A stretch of DNA of 64,000 nucleotides from OLB7 sp966250335 (GCA_966250335.1 CBINGZ010000030.1:5124-69123); one strand, 5' to 3'; shown: positions 44,271 through 53,159, counted from the first letter of the stretch. The notes: a model not told the origin generated them from the sequence alone. Program-made: numbers and translations.

Positions 44271-45938
44271 TTATATGGCAGCAAGATATGTCGAGAGGTT
44301 CGCGTGGTCGGGCAGCTCCAGTTTGTTCCTGATGTTCCGCCGGTGCGTGTTGACCGTGAAGACGGAGGTGGTGAGCGTTCCGGCGATATCCTTGCTCGAC
44401 ATGCTCATCCGCAGGAGCGCGCAGATCTTCAGCTCCATCGGGGTCAGGCTGGGGCAGCGGAGCGAAAGCGCCCTGACGAAGTCGTGATGCAGCTCGCGGA
44501 ACTGGCGGTCGAAGAGCTTCCAGGCGGCATCCTCGTGGTGGTCGTGTCCCATCTGGCGCAGGACCGCGGCGGCAAGTTCGGCAACCTCCCGCTGATCCGA
44601 TTTCAGAAACGGCACGATATATTTCCGTATCCCCTCCAGCAGGGTCTCCCGCTGGGCCAGATGGAGCGCCACGGAGGTCAGCTCGTTCCCCTTCGCCTCC
44701 ACCTCCTGTTCCAGTTCGGCGACCTTCACTCTGTACTCCCCCTTCTCGTCCGTCATCCTGATCGCCTCGAACCTCGACTCGATCCGCGACAGCCCCCGGC
44801 GCAGCTCCGGCGAGAGGAGCGTCAGGGTCAGCTCGTGGGAACGCTTGAAGTAGCCCAGGGCGCCGCCCGGGTCGCCGAGCCGTTCGTAGAGCCCGGAGAT
44901 CTCAAGAGAGAGATCGTGTTCCATTCTGACGAAACCGACGGTGCGGGCGGTATCCGCCGCGTCGAGATCGAGCCGGAGGCCGCGCTCGATCGCTCCCATT
45001 CCGATATGGATCGACGCCTCGGCGGCAAGCTGCGCGGCGCGACATATCGTGTCGCCGGTGCCGGCCGTCAGATCGACTCCTTTCCGCAGATGTTCGAACG
45101 CGCTCTGGAATTCCCCGAGGCGGGCGCAGGCCCGTACAATCGCAAAATGATATGTCGCTTCCGATTCCCGCATTCCCAGTTCATGGGAAATGGTCACGGC
45201 GCGATACAAATGTTCCAGCGCGACGTCGTGACGGCCGCGCTCATGGTGATAGGCCCCGGTCGTTCCGAGCACCGCGGCCTCGGTCCCGCGCGATCCGGCC
45301 TCACGGGCGCGTCGCAGACTCTCCCGGAACCATACTTCCGCCCGTTCGTCATCCCCAAGGAGCGCATAGATCTGCGCGACCCCGTCGGCAACAACGGCGA
45401 GGCCGGCGGGATCGCCGATCGCCTCCCAGATATTGAGACTCTCCTCGAACGCCGCGAGCGCTTCACGATATTCCGCCGCGCGCAGCCTGAGCGCGCCGAT
45501 CCCGTCGAGGGCGGCTCCCATATCGCATTGCCTGTCGGAACGGCGCGCGGCCTCAAGCGCCGCCTCGTAATGACTCATCGCCTCCCGATGTTGCCCCAGG
45601 CGCGCGCGTGCGTGGCCGAGCGAGCGGAGCAGGCTGCTCATGTAGGGCTGCTCACGGAAGAGCGACACGGCAAGATCGAGCGACTTTGTGAGATATCGCA
45701 GCGCTGTCTGATTACGGCCCAGACGCCTGTAGGCGTCCCCGATTCTCCAGAGATTTTCGGCCGTGGTTTCGGCGTCGCTGGAAACGCGTGACGACCGGAA
45801 CTCCTCGACGGCCGTCAGAAGCGAGCGCGACGGATCGGTTTCCGAGATTTCATCATCTCGTGATCGGAAGCGGGGGTGGTGGTCCGGTGTGGCGCCCACG
45901 ACAGGTGGCGGCACACGCATAAAGGCTGCGCTGTTCAT
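44271..45938 (-). CDS. TPR-repeat regulator with C-terminal LuxR-type helix-turn-helix
   Basis: A 555-residue cytoplasmic regulator. Residues about 55-390 are tetratricopeptide-like helical repeats (LWRIGDAYRRLGRNQTALRY, then AEYREALAAFEESLNIWEAI, then GRHDVALEHLYRAVTIS). A coiled-coil stretch follows (VKVAELEQEVEAKGNEL) and the C-terminal about 65 residues are a LuxR/GerE helix-turn-helix (LTPMELKICALLRMSMSSKDIA, then VFTVNTHRRNIRNKL). No receiver domain or kinase is present. This layout is common for stand-alone sensors in Bacteroidota. Being the only DNA-binding regulator seen near the surface-protein array, it is a candidate controller of it, but that link is inferred from position. Confidence 0.85.
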   Translation of the reverse strand: MNSAAFMRVPPPVVGATPDHHPRFRSRDDEISETDPSRSLLTAVEEFRSSRVSSDAETTAENLWRIGDAYRRLGRNQTALRYLTKSLDLAVSLFREQPYMSSLLRSLGHARARLGQHREAMSHYEAALEAARRSDRQCDMGAALDGIGALRLRAAEYREALAAFEESLNIWEAIGDPAGLAVVADGVAQIYALLGDDERAEVWFRESLRRAREAGSRGTEAAVLGTTGAYHHERGRHDVALEHLYRAVTISHELGMRESEATYHFAIVRACARLGEFQSAFEHLRKGVDLTAGTGDTICRAAQLAAEASIHIGMGAIERGLRLDLDAADTARTVGFVRMEHDLSLEISGLYERLGDPGGALGYFKRSHELTLTLLSPELRRGLSRIESRFEAIRMTDEKGEYRVKVAELEQEVEAKGNELTSVALHLAQRETLLEGIRKYIVPFLKSDQREVAELAAAVLRQMGHDHHEDAAWKLFDRQFRELHHDFVRALSLRCPSLTPMELKICALLRMSMSSKDIAGTLTTSVFTVNTHRRNIRNKLELPDHANLSTYLAAI

Positions 45939-46040
45939 AGGCTTTCATTGTAGTGCTTGAACCTGCGCCTCCTCGTAACAGCGATCAATATACTCGCGTA
46001 ACGATCATTATTACAACAGGTAAGTAGATCAAGTTAGGAT

Positions 46041-46066
46041 AAAAATCCCGGCCCTTCGGACCGGGC
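46041..46066 (-). terminator. Terminator downstream of the 46212 gene
   Basis: On the minus strand, CCCGGTCC, loop GAA, GGGCCGGG, then a T-rich tail (ATTTTTAT). It separates the lipoprotein genes from the regulator. A further hairpin, ATCGGGTCG with CGACCCGAT, lies directly after the stop near 46172-46194. Confidence 0.7.
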
Positions 46067-46146
46067 CACATCGACTCTTGGGAATTGCCGCAAAAACGTG
46101 GAATCAACTCCGACTCTGATACAATTTTCCTGAGCGGGGAAGGCCC

Positions 46147-46165
46147 TACCTAATAAATACCTAAT
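46147..46165. promoter_or_regulatory. Stray TACCTAAT direct repeat
   Basis: TACCTAATAAATACCTAAT is two exact TACCTAAT units 11 bp apart, one helical turn. It matches the start of the conserved promoter elements of the four surface-protein modules, but no -7-like box follows on the plus strand. It lies 209 bp upstream of the LuxR-type regulator start. Confidence 0.45.
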
Positions 46166-46211
46166 CCGCCCCATCGGGTCGGCGGGGAGAACCGCTCGAC
46201 CCGATCCTACG

Positions 46212-46739
46212 CTATTTCCTCGCCAGGCCCCGTTTCCGCAGGGCTTCCGCGTAATCCTCGCTGATATACGTGTTCTTCATCGAGTCGAAACCGGTGGTCA
46301 CCCGGATGTGACGGAGGAACGCTCCCCCCGCGTCCTGATTGGGCTGAAGAGGATCGCGCGCTATCTCCACCTCCCGATTCCGCAGAACCGAGTCGGCAAA
46401 CGCCAGCGCCTTCATCCCGAGCGCCAGAGCCGAATCGGGGGTGATGCCGGCACGGGCGGCCTGCGCGTCGAGCGAGTCTCCGGGGGAACTGTCGAAGACC
46501 TCCACCCCGATCTGACGGAGCCTGAAGGTGTCGCCGACCGGGTAATCGCTCGTCCCGGGTTGCGACGTCACCATCATCACGAATTCCACCGGGTCGACGA
46601 CCCCGGTGATCAGAACGCTCCCGGTCGAGTCGATGAGCGGATTGGGATTCGCGTGAGGGAGCTCCACGGGATCGAACGGCTCCTGACACGATACAAGGAG
46701 CAGCGCGGGAAGGAGAGAGAGAAGGAAGAGCGATTTCAT
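46212..46739 (-). CDS. Hypothetical lipoprotein
   Basis: A 175-residue protein not recognised. Signal peptide with lipobox LLVSC near residue 18. The body begins with HANPNPLIDSTGSVLITGVV and contains VEVFDSSPGDSLDAQAARAG and a helix DSALALGMKALAFADSVL; no catalytic motif is evident. It follows the outer-membrane-like gene at 46785 by 45 bp on the same strand, so the two probably share a transcript. Confidence 0.7.
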   Translation of the reverse strand: MKSLFLLSLLPALLLVSCQEPFDPVELPHANPNPLIDSTGSVLITGVVDPVEFVMMVTSQPGTSDYPVGDTFRLRQIGVEVFDSSPGDSLDAQAARAGITPDSALALGMKALAFADSVLRNREVEIARDPLQPNQDAGGAFLRHIRVTTGFDSMKNTYISEDYAEALRKRGLARK

Positions 46740-46784
46740 GGGGAAGGAGAGCCCGATTGTTGAAAGGTTCGTGCGGAGGAGAAC

Positions 46785-47480
46785 TCAGAACCGCCAGGCA
46801 AGCGACCCGCTGGCAAGAACCGGATACCACTCGACTCTTTTATCGTAATGATTGGAGGTCACGATCGTCGCCAGCTCGAACCCGATACGGAGATCGCTGA
46901 AGATCTGTGCCGAGGCTCCGATGTTCCCGGTCACGTTGGTTCCCCACTGGCCGGCGGTCAGTGAGTCGGGGCCGAGATGCTCCCCGATACCGACGCTCGC
47001 CGAAAGATAGGGGTCGAGAATCCAGGTTTTCGGGAGCCATGCAACGCCCCCCAGAAACGCCGCCCGGCCGTCGATCCGCCTGCCGTTCATCATGAAGGCG
47101 ACTCTCGGCATGAGGGCGTATCTGACGGCCGAGGTCGAATCGTTGAGCATGTAGAGGGCGTCGAACGAATAGCCGTCCAGGTTCAGATCCTCGAAGGCCG
47201 CCATCCGCATCCAGATCCGCGCTCCAAGAGTCAGCCTGTCGCTGAAGGCGTAGCGTCCGTAGAGCTCGCTGCCGGCGTCGGCATAGGCGCCGAACCCGGC
47301 CCCGGTCGATCCGTCGCGGCGCGTCTCGGCGAGCGCGCTCAGCGCCCCGACCACCTCCCCCTGCTCCTTCCGGAGCGGTCGCGCGGGAGGGTTGGCGTAG
47401 GGACTGTAGGCGAGCGAACAGCCTTCGATGAGAAGCGCCGCGAGGGCCACGAGAGGAACGAGGGATCTGAAGAGCGTCAT
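46785..47480 (-). CDS. Outer-membrane beta-barrel-like lipoprotein
   Basis: A 231-residue protein: signal peptide with lipobox LIEGC near residue 21, then a chain of amphipathic strands typical of a small beta-barrel (SELYGRYAFSDRLTLGARIW, AFLGGVAWLPKTWILDPYLS, then IGFELATIVTSN) and an end LAWRF with terminal Phe, the usual signal for outer-membrane insertion. The combination of a lipobox and barrel is common in Bacteroidota. Function unknown. Confidence 0.7.
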   Translation of the reverse strand: MTLFRSLVPLVALAALLIEGCSLAYSPYANPPARPLRKEQGEVVGALSALAETRRDGSTGAGFGAYADAGSELYGRYAFSDRLTLGARIWMRMAAFEDLNLDGYSFDALYMLNDSTSAVRYALMPRVAFMMNGRRIDGRAAFLGGVAWLPKTWILDPYLSASVGIGEHLGPDSLTAGQWGTNVTGNIGASAQIFSDLRIGFELATIVTSNHYDKRVEWYPVLASGSLAWRF

Positions 47481-47739
47481 CGTTGCACTAATGCGGATGA
47501 AAGAATGGAAGGACCGATCCCGCTCAAGGGATTCCGGAGCGGAACAAGTTATCGCGGGACGGGAGATCGATCACCGGGAAATCGACGAGAGCCGGAGGGT
47601 CCGGCGGGAAACCGGCGTTATCTACGGCGATGCCGGAAGAGATGACACCCGATCGCCGGAGAACATAACAGCGGGCCTTTTCCACAACCTGCCCGTACGT
47701 TCGGATCGTATTCGACGCGACACATTCATCCCCCCGAAC
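47481..47739. other. Gene-free spacer
   Basis: Together with the terminator at 47740-47789 this is a 330-bp gap between the oxidase operon end and the outer-membrane gene start. It must hold the promoter of the 46785 gene on the minus strand. I see no convincing gene or conserved box in it. Confidence 0.4.
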
Positions 47740-47789
47740 AAAAAACATCCCCCTCCACCGGACAAATCATGTATCCGACGGAGGGGGAT
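47740..47789 (-). terminator. Terminator of the act-sco-cox operon
   Basis: ATCCCCCTCC (47747-47756) pairs with GGAGGGGGAT (47780-47789), with extra CCGGA/TCCG pairing inside; on the minus strand it is followed by TGTTTTTTG. It ends the 12-gene respiratory operon. Confidence 0.85.
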
Positions 47790-47810
47790 AGCCTGTACCC
47801 CAAAGGTTCT

Positions 47811-48113
47811 CTAGCGTCCGGCGCCGAACGGCACCCAGCCGCGGCTGGCATAGTCGGTGAAGGTGAGCCCGAGCAGGATCACCAGCCAGAGCACCCCGGC
47901 GCCGACGAAGACCCAGGTGAGCCTGCTGCTGTAGCGGACATGCATGAAGTAGAGCACCACGAGCACCGCCTTGACGATGGCGATCGTCATCGCCACGAAG
48001 ATGTTCAGCGGTCCCAGGTCGACGTACGCGACCGCGACGGTCAGCACCAGCAGGACCATGAGGATCGCGAAGATCGTGTAGTACGTTTTCTTGGGTATGA
48101 TATGTCCGGACAT
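47811..48113 (-). CDS. Cytochrome c oxidase subunit IV
   Basis: A 100-residue membrane protein of the bacterial caa3/cytochrome c oxidase subunit IV family. It has three hydrophobic helices (YYTIFAILMVLLVLTVAVAY, IFVAMTIAIVKAVLVVLYFM, then VFVGAGVLWLVILLGLTF) and the conserved KAVLVVLYFMHVRYSS. It stabilises the oxidase and is the last gene of the operon. Confidence 0.9.
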   Translation of the reverse strand: MSGHIIPKKTYYTIFAILMVLLVLTVAVAYVDLGPLNIFVAMTIAIVKAVLVVLYFMHVRYSSRLTWVFVGAGVLWLVILLGLTFTDYASRGWVPFGAGR

Positions 48114-48207
48114 GACTTGCCGTGTAAACGTTGACGATTGAACCGATCGTGATCCGCTCCCCGAACCGCCCTTCAGCGGCTCCGCCCGGGTCGCCTCCCC
48201 CTTTTCA

Positions 48208-48873
48208 TCAGACCGGATGGATCAGATAGAGGAGCGGATAAAGGAAGATCCAGACGATGTCGACGAAGTGCCAGTAGAGACCGACCATCTCCACCGGGTT
48301 GTTGTATTCGGGCGTGTAGCGCCCCTTCCATGCCTTGTAGGCGATCGGCGCAACCACCCCCAGGCCGATGATCATGTGAAGCCCGTGAAGGCCGGTCATG
48401 ACCACGTAGAGATAGAGGTACATCTCCATCCCCTTCGCGTTCGGGCTGTCGGAGATGAAGTTGAGCCCGGGGAAGAGATGGTCGTGCCACTTGTGGGTGT
48501 ACTCGAACGCCTTCACGCCGAGGAACGCGGCGCCCAGGATCATCGTGACGACCATGAAGATCGCCCCCTTCTTCCCCTTCCCCTCCTGCACGGCGTGGAC
48601 CGCCAGCGCCATCGTAAGGCTGCTGATCAGCAGCACCCCGGTGTTGATGCCGCCGAGCGTCGCGTCCAGATGACGGCTGGCCTCGACGACCGCTTCCGGG
48701 AAATGCCACCGCAGGAGCGTGTATCCAAGGAAGAGGCCGCTGAAGAACATGATCTCGGTGACGAGGAATCCCCACATCCCCAGCGACGAGGCTTCGTGCT
48801 GCTGGTCGAGATCATCGAACTGATGCGCCAGCCCGTGCGGGTGGGCCTCGCTATGTCCATGACTATGCGACAC
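48208..48873 (-). CDS. coxC: Cytochrome c oxidase subunit III
   Basis: A 221-residue membrane protein with the family layout of about five helices: SLGMWGFLVTEIMFFSGLFL at the N-terminus, GINTGVLLISSLTMALAVHA, and YLYVVMTGLHGLHMIIGLGV followed by VGLYWHFVDIVWIFLYPLLY. The GLHGLH and WHFVD motifs are typical. The His-rich N-terminus (MSHSHGHSEAHPHG) is unusual in composition but variable in the family. It overlaps the subunit I gene by 11 bp. Confidence 0.93.
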   Translation of the reverse strand: MSHSHGHSEAHPHGLAHQFDDLDQQHEASSLGMWGFLVTEIMFFSGLFLGYTLLRWHFPEAVVEASRHLDATLGGINTGVLLISSLTMALAVHAVQEGKGKKGAIFMVVTMILGAAFLGVKAFEYTHKWHDHLFPGLNFISDSPNAKGMEMYLYLYVVMTGLHGLHMIIGLGVVAPIAYKAWKGRYTPEYNNPVEMVGLYWHFVDIVWIFLYPLLYLIHPV

Positions 48874-50572
48874 GCTCTAACTCCTTTTGAACTTGTTGAT
48901 ACCGTTCCTCCTCCTCCTCGGTCGAGTAGGCGTAGGCCTCCTCGGTCACGATCGGGGTCTGCAGGAAGTTCTCGGTCGGCGGAGGGGAGGAGGTCTCCCA
49001 CTCCAGGCCGGTCGCGCGCCACGGGTTCGGTCCCGCCACGCGGCCGTAGCGGAGCGACCAGATGAAGTAGACCAGCGGGATCGCGAACCCGACCGCCAGG
49101 ATCGAGGCGCCCGCCGTCGACATCACGTTCAGCACCTGGAACTCGTCCGGGTAGACGTGATAGCGCCGCGGCATGCCGAGATATCCCAGAAGGAACTGCG
49201 GGAAGAACGTAAGGTTGAATCCGAGATAGATCACCAGCGCCGAGAGACGTCCCCAGCCTTCCGGGTACATCCGGCCGGTGATCTTGGGCCACCAGAAATG
49301 CATCGCCCCCAGATACGCGATCACGGTGGCTCCCACCATGATATAATGGAAGTGGGCGACGATGAAGTAGGTGTCGTGGATATGGATATCCACGCCGAGC
49401 GACGCGCAGATCAGACCGGTCAGGCCGCCGATGGTGAACAGACCGATGAACGCCATGGCGTAGAGCATCGGCGTGTTGTAGGAGATCGATCCCTTGAAGA
49501 GGGTGGCGATCCAGTTGAAGACCTTGATCGCCGACGGGATGGCGACGATATAGCTGAGGAAGGAGAAGACCATCCCCGCGTACGCCGACTGGCCGCTGAC
49601 GAACATGTGATGTCCCCACACCAGGAACCCGAAGACCGCGATGGCAAGGCTGCTGAAGGCGATGAACGAATAGCCGAAGACGCGGCGGCGCGAGAAGGCG
49701 CTGACCAGCTCGCTGATCACCCCCATCGCCGGCAGAATCATGATATAGACGGCCGGATGCGAGTAGAACCAGAAAAGATGCTGGAAGAGGACCGGATCAC
49801 CGCCGAGGGCCGGGTCGAAGAGGCCGACCTGGAAGATCCGCTCGGTCGCCAGGAGCACCACGGCGATCGCCAGCACCGGCGTGCCGAGGAGCATGATGAG
49901 GCTTGTGGCGTAGTTGGCCCAGATGAAGAGGGGAAGACGCGACCACGTCAGCCCCGGGGCCCGCATCTTGTGGACCGTCACCAGGAAGTTCAACCCCGTG
50001 AAGATGGAGGAGAATCCCATGATGAAGACTCCGATGCCGGTCAGCAGCACATAGGAGTTGGAGTACCCCGTGCTGTAGGGGGCATAGAACGTCCAGCCGG
50101 TATCGACGCCGCCGGCCACCATGACGATGATGGTGATGATGCCGCCGACCACGTAGAGATACCAGCTCGCCAGGTTGATCCTGGGGAACGCCAGATCGCG
50201 GGCGCCGATCATCAGCGGCACAAGGAAGTTGCCGAGCACGGCCGGGATCGAGGGGATCAGGAAGAAGAACACCATGATGATCCCATGCATGGTGAAGAGC
50301 CGGTTGTACGTCTCGGAATCGACGAGATCGGCCTTCGGGGTCATCAGCTCCATCCGGATCAGCGAGGCGAAGACTCCACCGACGATGAAGAAGACGGTGA
50401 TCGAGATCAGATAGAGAAGTCCGATCCGCTTGTGATCCTTCGTCAGCAGCCACGACTTGATGCCGTACCCGGCGTTCAGGTAGTGGCTGGCGGGCATCTC
50501 CGGCTCACCCCCGATCGTGGTCGGGTGGTCGGTGGCCTGCTCCGTGTTCGTGATTGTCTGTACCGTTTCCAT
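48863..50572 (-). CDS. coxA: Cytochrome c oxidase subunit I
   Basis: The 569-residue catalytic subunit of an A-type haem-copper oxygen reductase with about 12 helices. Visible haem and copper ligands are FTMHGIIMVFFFLIP (haem a ligand), WFYSHPAVYIMILP with the CuB His and crosslinked Tyr, VWGHHMFVSG with the CuB His pair, and YFIVAHFHYIMVGA with both haem ligands. HPAVYIMILPAMG followed by ELVSAFSRRRVFGY fits canonical oxidases. It reduces oxygen to water and pumps protons. Confidence 0.96.
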   Translation of the reverse strand: METVQTITNTEQATDHPTTIGGEPEMPASHYLNAGYGIKSWLLTKDHKRIGLLYLISITVFFIVGGVFASLIRMELMTPKADLVDSETYNRLFTMHGIIMVFFFLIPSIPAVLGNFLVPLMIGARDLAFPRINLASWYLYVVGGIITIIVMVAGGVDTGWTFYAPYSTGYSNSYVLLTGIGVFIMGFSSIFTGLNFLVTVHKMRAPGLTWSRLPLFIWANYATSLIMLLGTPVLAIAVVLLATERIFQVGLFDPALGGDPVLFQHLFWFYSHPAVYIMILPAMGVISELVSAFSRRRVFGYSFIAFSSLAIAVFGFLVWGHHMFVSGQSAYAGMVFSFLSYIVAIPSAIKVFNWIATLFKGSISYNTPMLYAMAFIGLFTIGGLTGLICASLGVDIHIHDTYFIVAHFHYIMVGATVIAYLGAMHFWWPKITGRMYPEGWGRLSALVIYLGFNLTFFPQFLLGYLGMPRRYHVYPDEFQVLNVMSTAGASILAVGFAIPLVYFIWSLRYGRVAGPNPWRATGLEWETSSPPPTENFLQTPIVTEEAYAYSTEEEEERYQQVQKELERVA

Positions 50573-50577
50573 CTAGC

Positions 50578-51615
50578 TCAGTTTGCCGTTGATGTCGTAT
50601 TCGGTGTCGTAGTCTCGGATGCCCTGGTCGCGGGGACCGTGCCGGAGGGAGCGGCCTGGGAAGGGGGGGCGCCGGTGGCCGTCGCCCCCTGACCGCCGAT
50701 CGACTTGATATAGGCGACGATCTGCATCACGTCATCCTCGCTCAGCTGCCCCTTGTAGGTCGGCATGATCGGCTGATACCCAGCCACGACCTGGGTCGTG
50801 GGGGTGTAGATCGACTCACGGATATAGTTGTCGTTCGCCGTGACCGTCTCGCCGCTCTGAAGCTTGACCTCCTTGCCGTAGACTCCCGTCAGCGAGGGGC
50901 CGCGCGATCCTGCGCTCTCACCGTGGCAGGTGTTGCACCCGAACTGGTTGAAGAGACGCGCGCCGGCCTGTGCCGGGGTCTCCGACGCCGCTCCGCCCGC
51001 CAGCCACGCCTCGTAGTCGCGGGGCTGCATGGCGATCACACGGCCGATCATCATGGAGTGCTGCGTGCCGCAGTATTCGGTGCAGAAGAGATGATACGTC
51101 CCCGGCTTCGTCGCCTCGAACCAGACGTTCGTGTAGCGCCCCGGCAGCACGTCGCTCTTGATACGGAAGGCGGGCACGTAGAGGGAATGGATGACATCCT
51201 GCGAGGTCATCATGATATTGATCGGCTGCCCCACCGGAACGTGGAGTTCGTTGACCTCACGCTTGCCGTCCGGGCTCTGGAATTTCCACATCCACTGCTT
51301 GCCGATCGCATGGTAGGTGATCGCGTCGGAGGGGGGACGGACGACCTCGAAGTAGACGCTGGTCGACCAGCCGAAGATCACGAGCGCAATCGCCAGCGGC
51401 ACGATGATCCAGATCGCCTCCATCATATGGTTCGACGCCGGAGGGTTGCTCCTGTCGACCACACGACCGCGATGGTACTTGACCGCGAAGTAGACGACCA
51501 GGACGAAGATCAGCAGGGTGAAGAACGCCGTGACCCCCACGATGAAGAGGTACACCGCATCCACCTTGCCCGCTACCGTGGAGGCCTGCTCCGGAAATAA
51601 GGGAAAATCCCACAT
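50578..51615 (-). CDS. coxB: Cytochrome c oxidase subunit II with fused cytochrome c (caa3 type)
   Basis: A 345-residue subunit. Two N-terminal membrane helices (VYLFIVGVTAFFTLLIFVLV and IWIIVPLAIALVIFGW) anchor a periplasmic cupredoxin domain with the CuA site (HSLY near residue 145, CTEYCGTQHSMM near residue 177). A cytochrome c domain follows, with haem motif CNTCH near residue 224 and an axial Met further on in IMPTYKGQ. The fused haem makes this a caa3-type oxidase that takes electrons through its own c domain. An Ala/Thr-rich tail of about 35 residues ends the protein. Confidence 0.95.
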   Translation of the reverse strand: MWDFPLFPEQASTVAGKVDAVYLFIVGVTAFFTLLIFVLVVYFAVKYHRGRVVDRSNPPASNHMMEAIWIIVPLAIALVIFGWSTSVYFEVVRPPSDAITYHAIGKQWMWKFQSPDGKREVNELHVPVGQPINIMMTSQDVIHSLYVPAFRIKSDVLPGRYTNVWFEATKPGTYHLFCTEYCGTQHSMMIGRVIAMQPRDYEAWLAGGAASETPAQAGARLFNQFGCNTCHGESAGSRGPSLTGVYGKEVKLQSGETVTANDNYIRESIYTPTTQVVAGYQPIMPTYKGQLSEDDVMQIVAYIKSIGGQGATATGAPPSQAAPSGTVPATRASETTTPNTTSTAN

Positions 51616-51650
51616 GGCTCGTTAGAAAGATCTAAGGCAAAGAATTCGGA

Positions 51651-52508
51651 TTAGTTGTTCATCCCGGACCGGAGCCGGACCAGCGATGCGTCGCGGACCT
51701 TCTTCCGCTTCTCGCGGCGCATCATCACCACCAGGAATCCCCCGAGCCCCAGTGCGGTGACGGCGGCCCCGATCTGCAGCGACGTCCGAATCGTCATCCC
51801 GTACTTGCCGGTCAGCGGGTCGTACGAGTAGCAGAGAAGCATCAGCATATCGACCGGCGATCCGATCTTTCCGCCGGAGGCGTCCACCAGCGCAAGCTGA
51901 AGGTCCTTCGCCGAGAACTCGACGCCGAACTGGTAGGCGGCCACCCGCCCGTCGGGGGTGATCACCATCATGGTGCTGCCGTGGGCATACTGCCGCGAGA
52001 CCGAATCGTAGACGTATCGGAATCCGACAACATCGGCGAGCTGCCTGATCGCCCTCTCCTCCCCCGTCAGGAAGCTCCAGGCGTTGGCGGCCCCCTCACG
52101 GTTGTAGAAGCGGACGTAGGAGAGCTTCTTCTCCATCGCCTCGGCCGGCGTCTCGCTCGGGTCGATGCTGACGGTTACCATCTTGAAGTCCTTCCCCGGC
52201 TCCAGCTTGATCACCCGGAGCGACTTCACCATGCCGTTGAGAACCTGGGTGCAGAGCATCGAGCAGCGATTGTACGCAAGGGTCAGGATTACCGGCTTGT
52301 CGCCGAAGTAATCCCCCAGCTTCACATCGCGCCCCGCCTCGTCCTTGAACCGGAGATCGAGCGGAATCTGCGCGTTCAGATTCTGCGCGATCGTGATGTC
52401 GTTGATGATTTCGGCGCCGGTGCGCACACGCTCGTCGGCGCGCGCCGGGAGAACGGCGAAGGAAGCCAGCAGAAATCCCAGTACGATACTCTTCTTCATC
52501 CTGTTCAT
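51651..52508 (-). CDS. sco: SCO1/SenC-type copper chaperone
   Basis: A 285-residue thioredoxin-fold protein that helps load the CuA site of subunit II. The signal peptide ends near PARA. The copper motif is CSMLC (CX3C) within LAYNRCSMLCTQVLNGM, and the distal His is in RQYAHGSTMMVITPDG. A membrane helix near the C-terminus (IGAAVTALGLGGFLVVMM) followed by a basic tail is typical of this group in act-cox clusters. I start at the ATG at 52508, which has AGG at ribosome-binding distance; an ATG at 52520 is the alternative. Confidence 0.9.
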   Translation of the reverse strand: MNRMKKSIVLGFLLASFAVLPARADERVRTGAEIINDITIAQNLNAQIPLDLRFKDEAGRDVKLGDYFGDKPVILTLAYNRCSMLCTQVLNGMVKSLRVIKLEPGKDFKMVTVSIDPSETPAEAMEKKLSYVRFYNREGAANAWSFLTGEERAIRQLADVVGFRYVYDSVSRQYAHGSTMMVITPDGRVAAYQFGVEFSAKDLQLALVDASGGKIGSPVDMLMLLCYSYDPLTGKYGMTIRTSLQIGAAVTALGLGGFLVVMMRREKRKKVRDASLVRLRSGMNN

Positions 52509-52555
52509 GATCATCCTCATTCGGCTGTAGTACTCACTCGATGCGCGTCCGCTCG

Positions 52556-52603
52556 CCCGGGAAACGGGCAGCCCGGGGAACGGGCAGCCCCGGAAACGGG
52601 CAG
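52556..52603. repeat. Three tandem 16-bp repeats upstream of sco
   Basis: Three head-to-tail units CCCGGGAAACGGGCAG, CCCGGGGAACGGGCAG and CCCCGGAAACGGGCAG fill half of the spacer between the upstream membrane protein gene and sco. Each unit is close to a palindrome (CCCG...CGGG). They could form mRNA stems inside the operon. Confidence 0.7.
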
Positions 52604-52625
52604 TTCATCTCCGTCGCGTCACGAC

Positions 52626-53159
52626 CTACTGCCGGGCCGGGGCGGCTCCCTCTCCCGTCACGACGCTGTCGGCGCGGCGTACCTGCGCCGAATCGATCAC
52701 GACCGTCCTGCCGCGGGAGGGAAGCCCCGTACGGGCGACCATCTCCAGAGCCGAGTCGATCGGGATATGGGCGACGCGTCCGGTGGAGTCGACCCACCCG
52801 TAGCTGTTCATCGCCGAATCCTGTTCCTTTATGAAGGCGTCCAGATCGAGGTACGGATTCTCCTGGAGCGCCGGCTCACGGTATCTCCGCACGGTGTCGG
52901 CCACCGGCGAGCGGGGCTTGTCGTGCTCGGCCCTGCGCGACTCCAGCAGCTCGAAGAGCCCCCAGAGCACCAGATGCGTCACACCCAGGCCGGCGAAGAG
53001 GACGACCAGGAACTTCGCAATGGGAGCTATCGCGACATCCGAGCCCTCGTGGACATGCTCGGGCGTGGAGGCCATGGCGTGCGACCTGGTTTCGGCCGGA
53101 CGCACATCCTCATTATCTATGAACTTCTCCGGTTCGCCTTTCTGCTTCGGTTCAGCCAT
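52626..53159 (-). CDS. Conserved membrane protein of the act-cox cluster
   Basis: A 177-residue protein with a charged N-terminus (KQKGEPEKFIDNEDVRPAE), one membrane helix (IAPIAKFLVVLFAGLGVTHL and on to VLWGLFELLE) and an extracytoplasmic part with NPYLDLDAFIKEQDSAMNSY followed by GWVDSTGRVAHIPIDSAL. Proteins of this form are usual between actF and the oxidase genes in Bacteroidota-like clusters, but their role is not established; an assembly or linking role is inferred. It overlaps actF by 8 bp. Confidence 0.75.
   Translation of the reverse strand: MAEPKQKGEPEKFIDNEDVRPAETRSHAMASTPEHVHEGSDVAIAPIAKFLVVLFAGLGVTHLVLWGLFELLESRRAEHDKPRSPVADTVRRYREPALQENPYLDLDAFIKEQDSAMNSYGWVDSTGRVAHIPIDSALEMVARTGLPSRGRTVVIDSAQVRRADSVVTGEGAAPARQ

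Noticed and set aside
44199..45791. 530-residue plus-strand opening
   Set aside because: Antisense of the TPR-LuxR regulator and starts within its terminator.
52534..52834. Small openings across the 16-bp repeats
   Set aside because: Composition driven by the repeat; both overlap the real membrane-protein gene.
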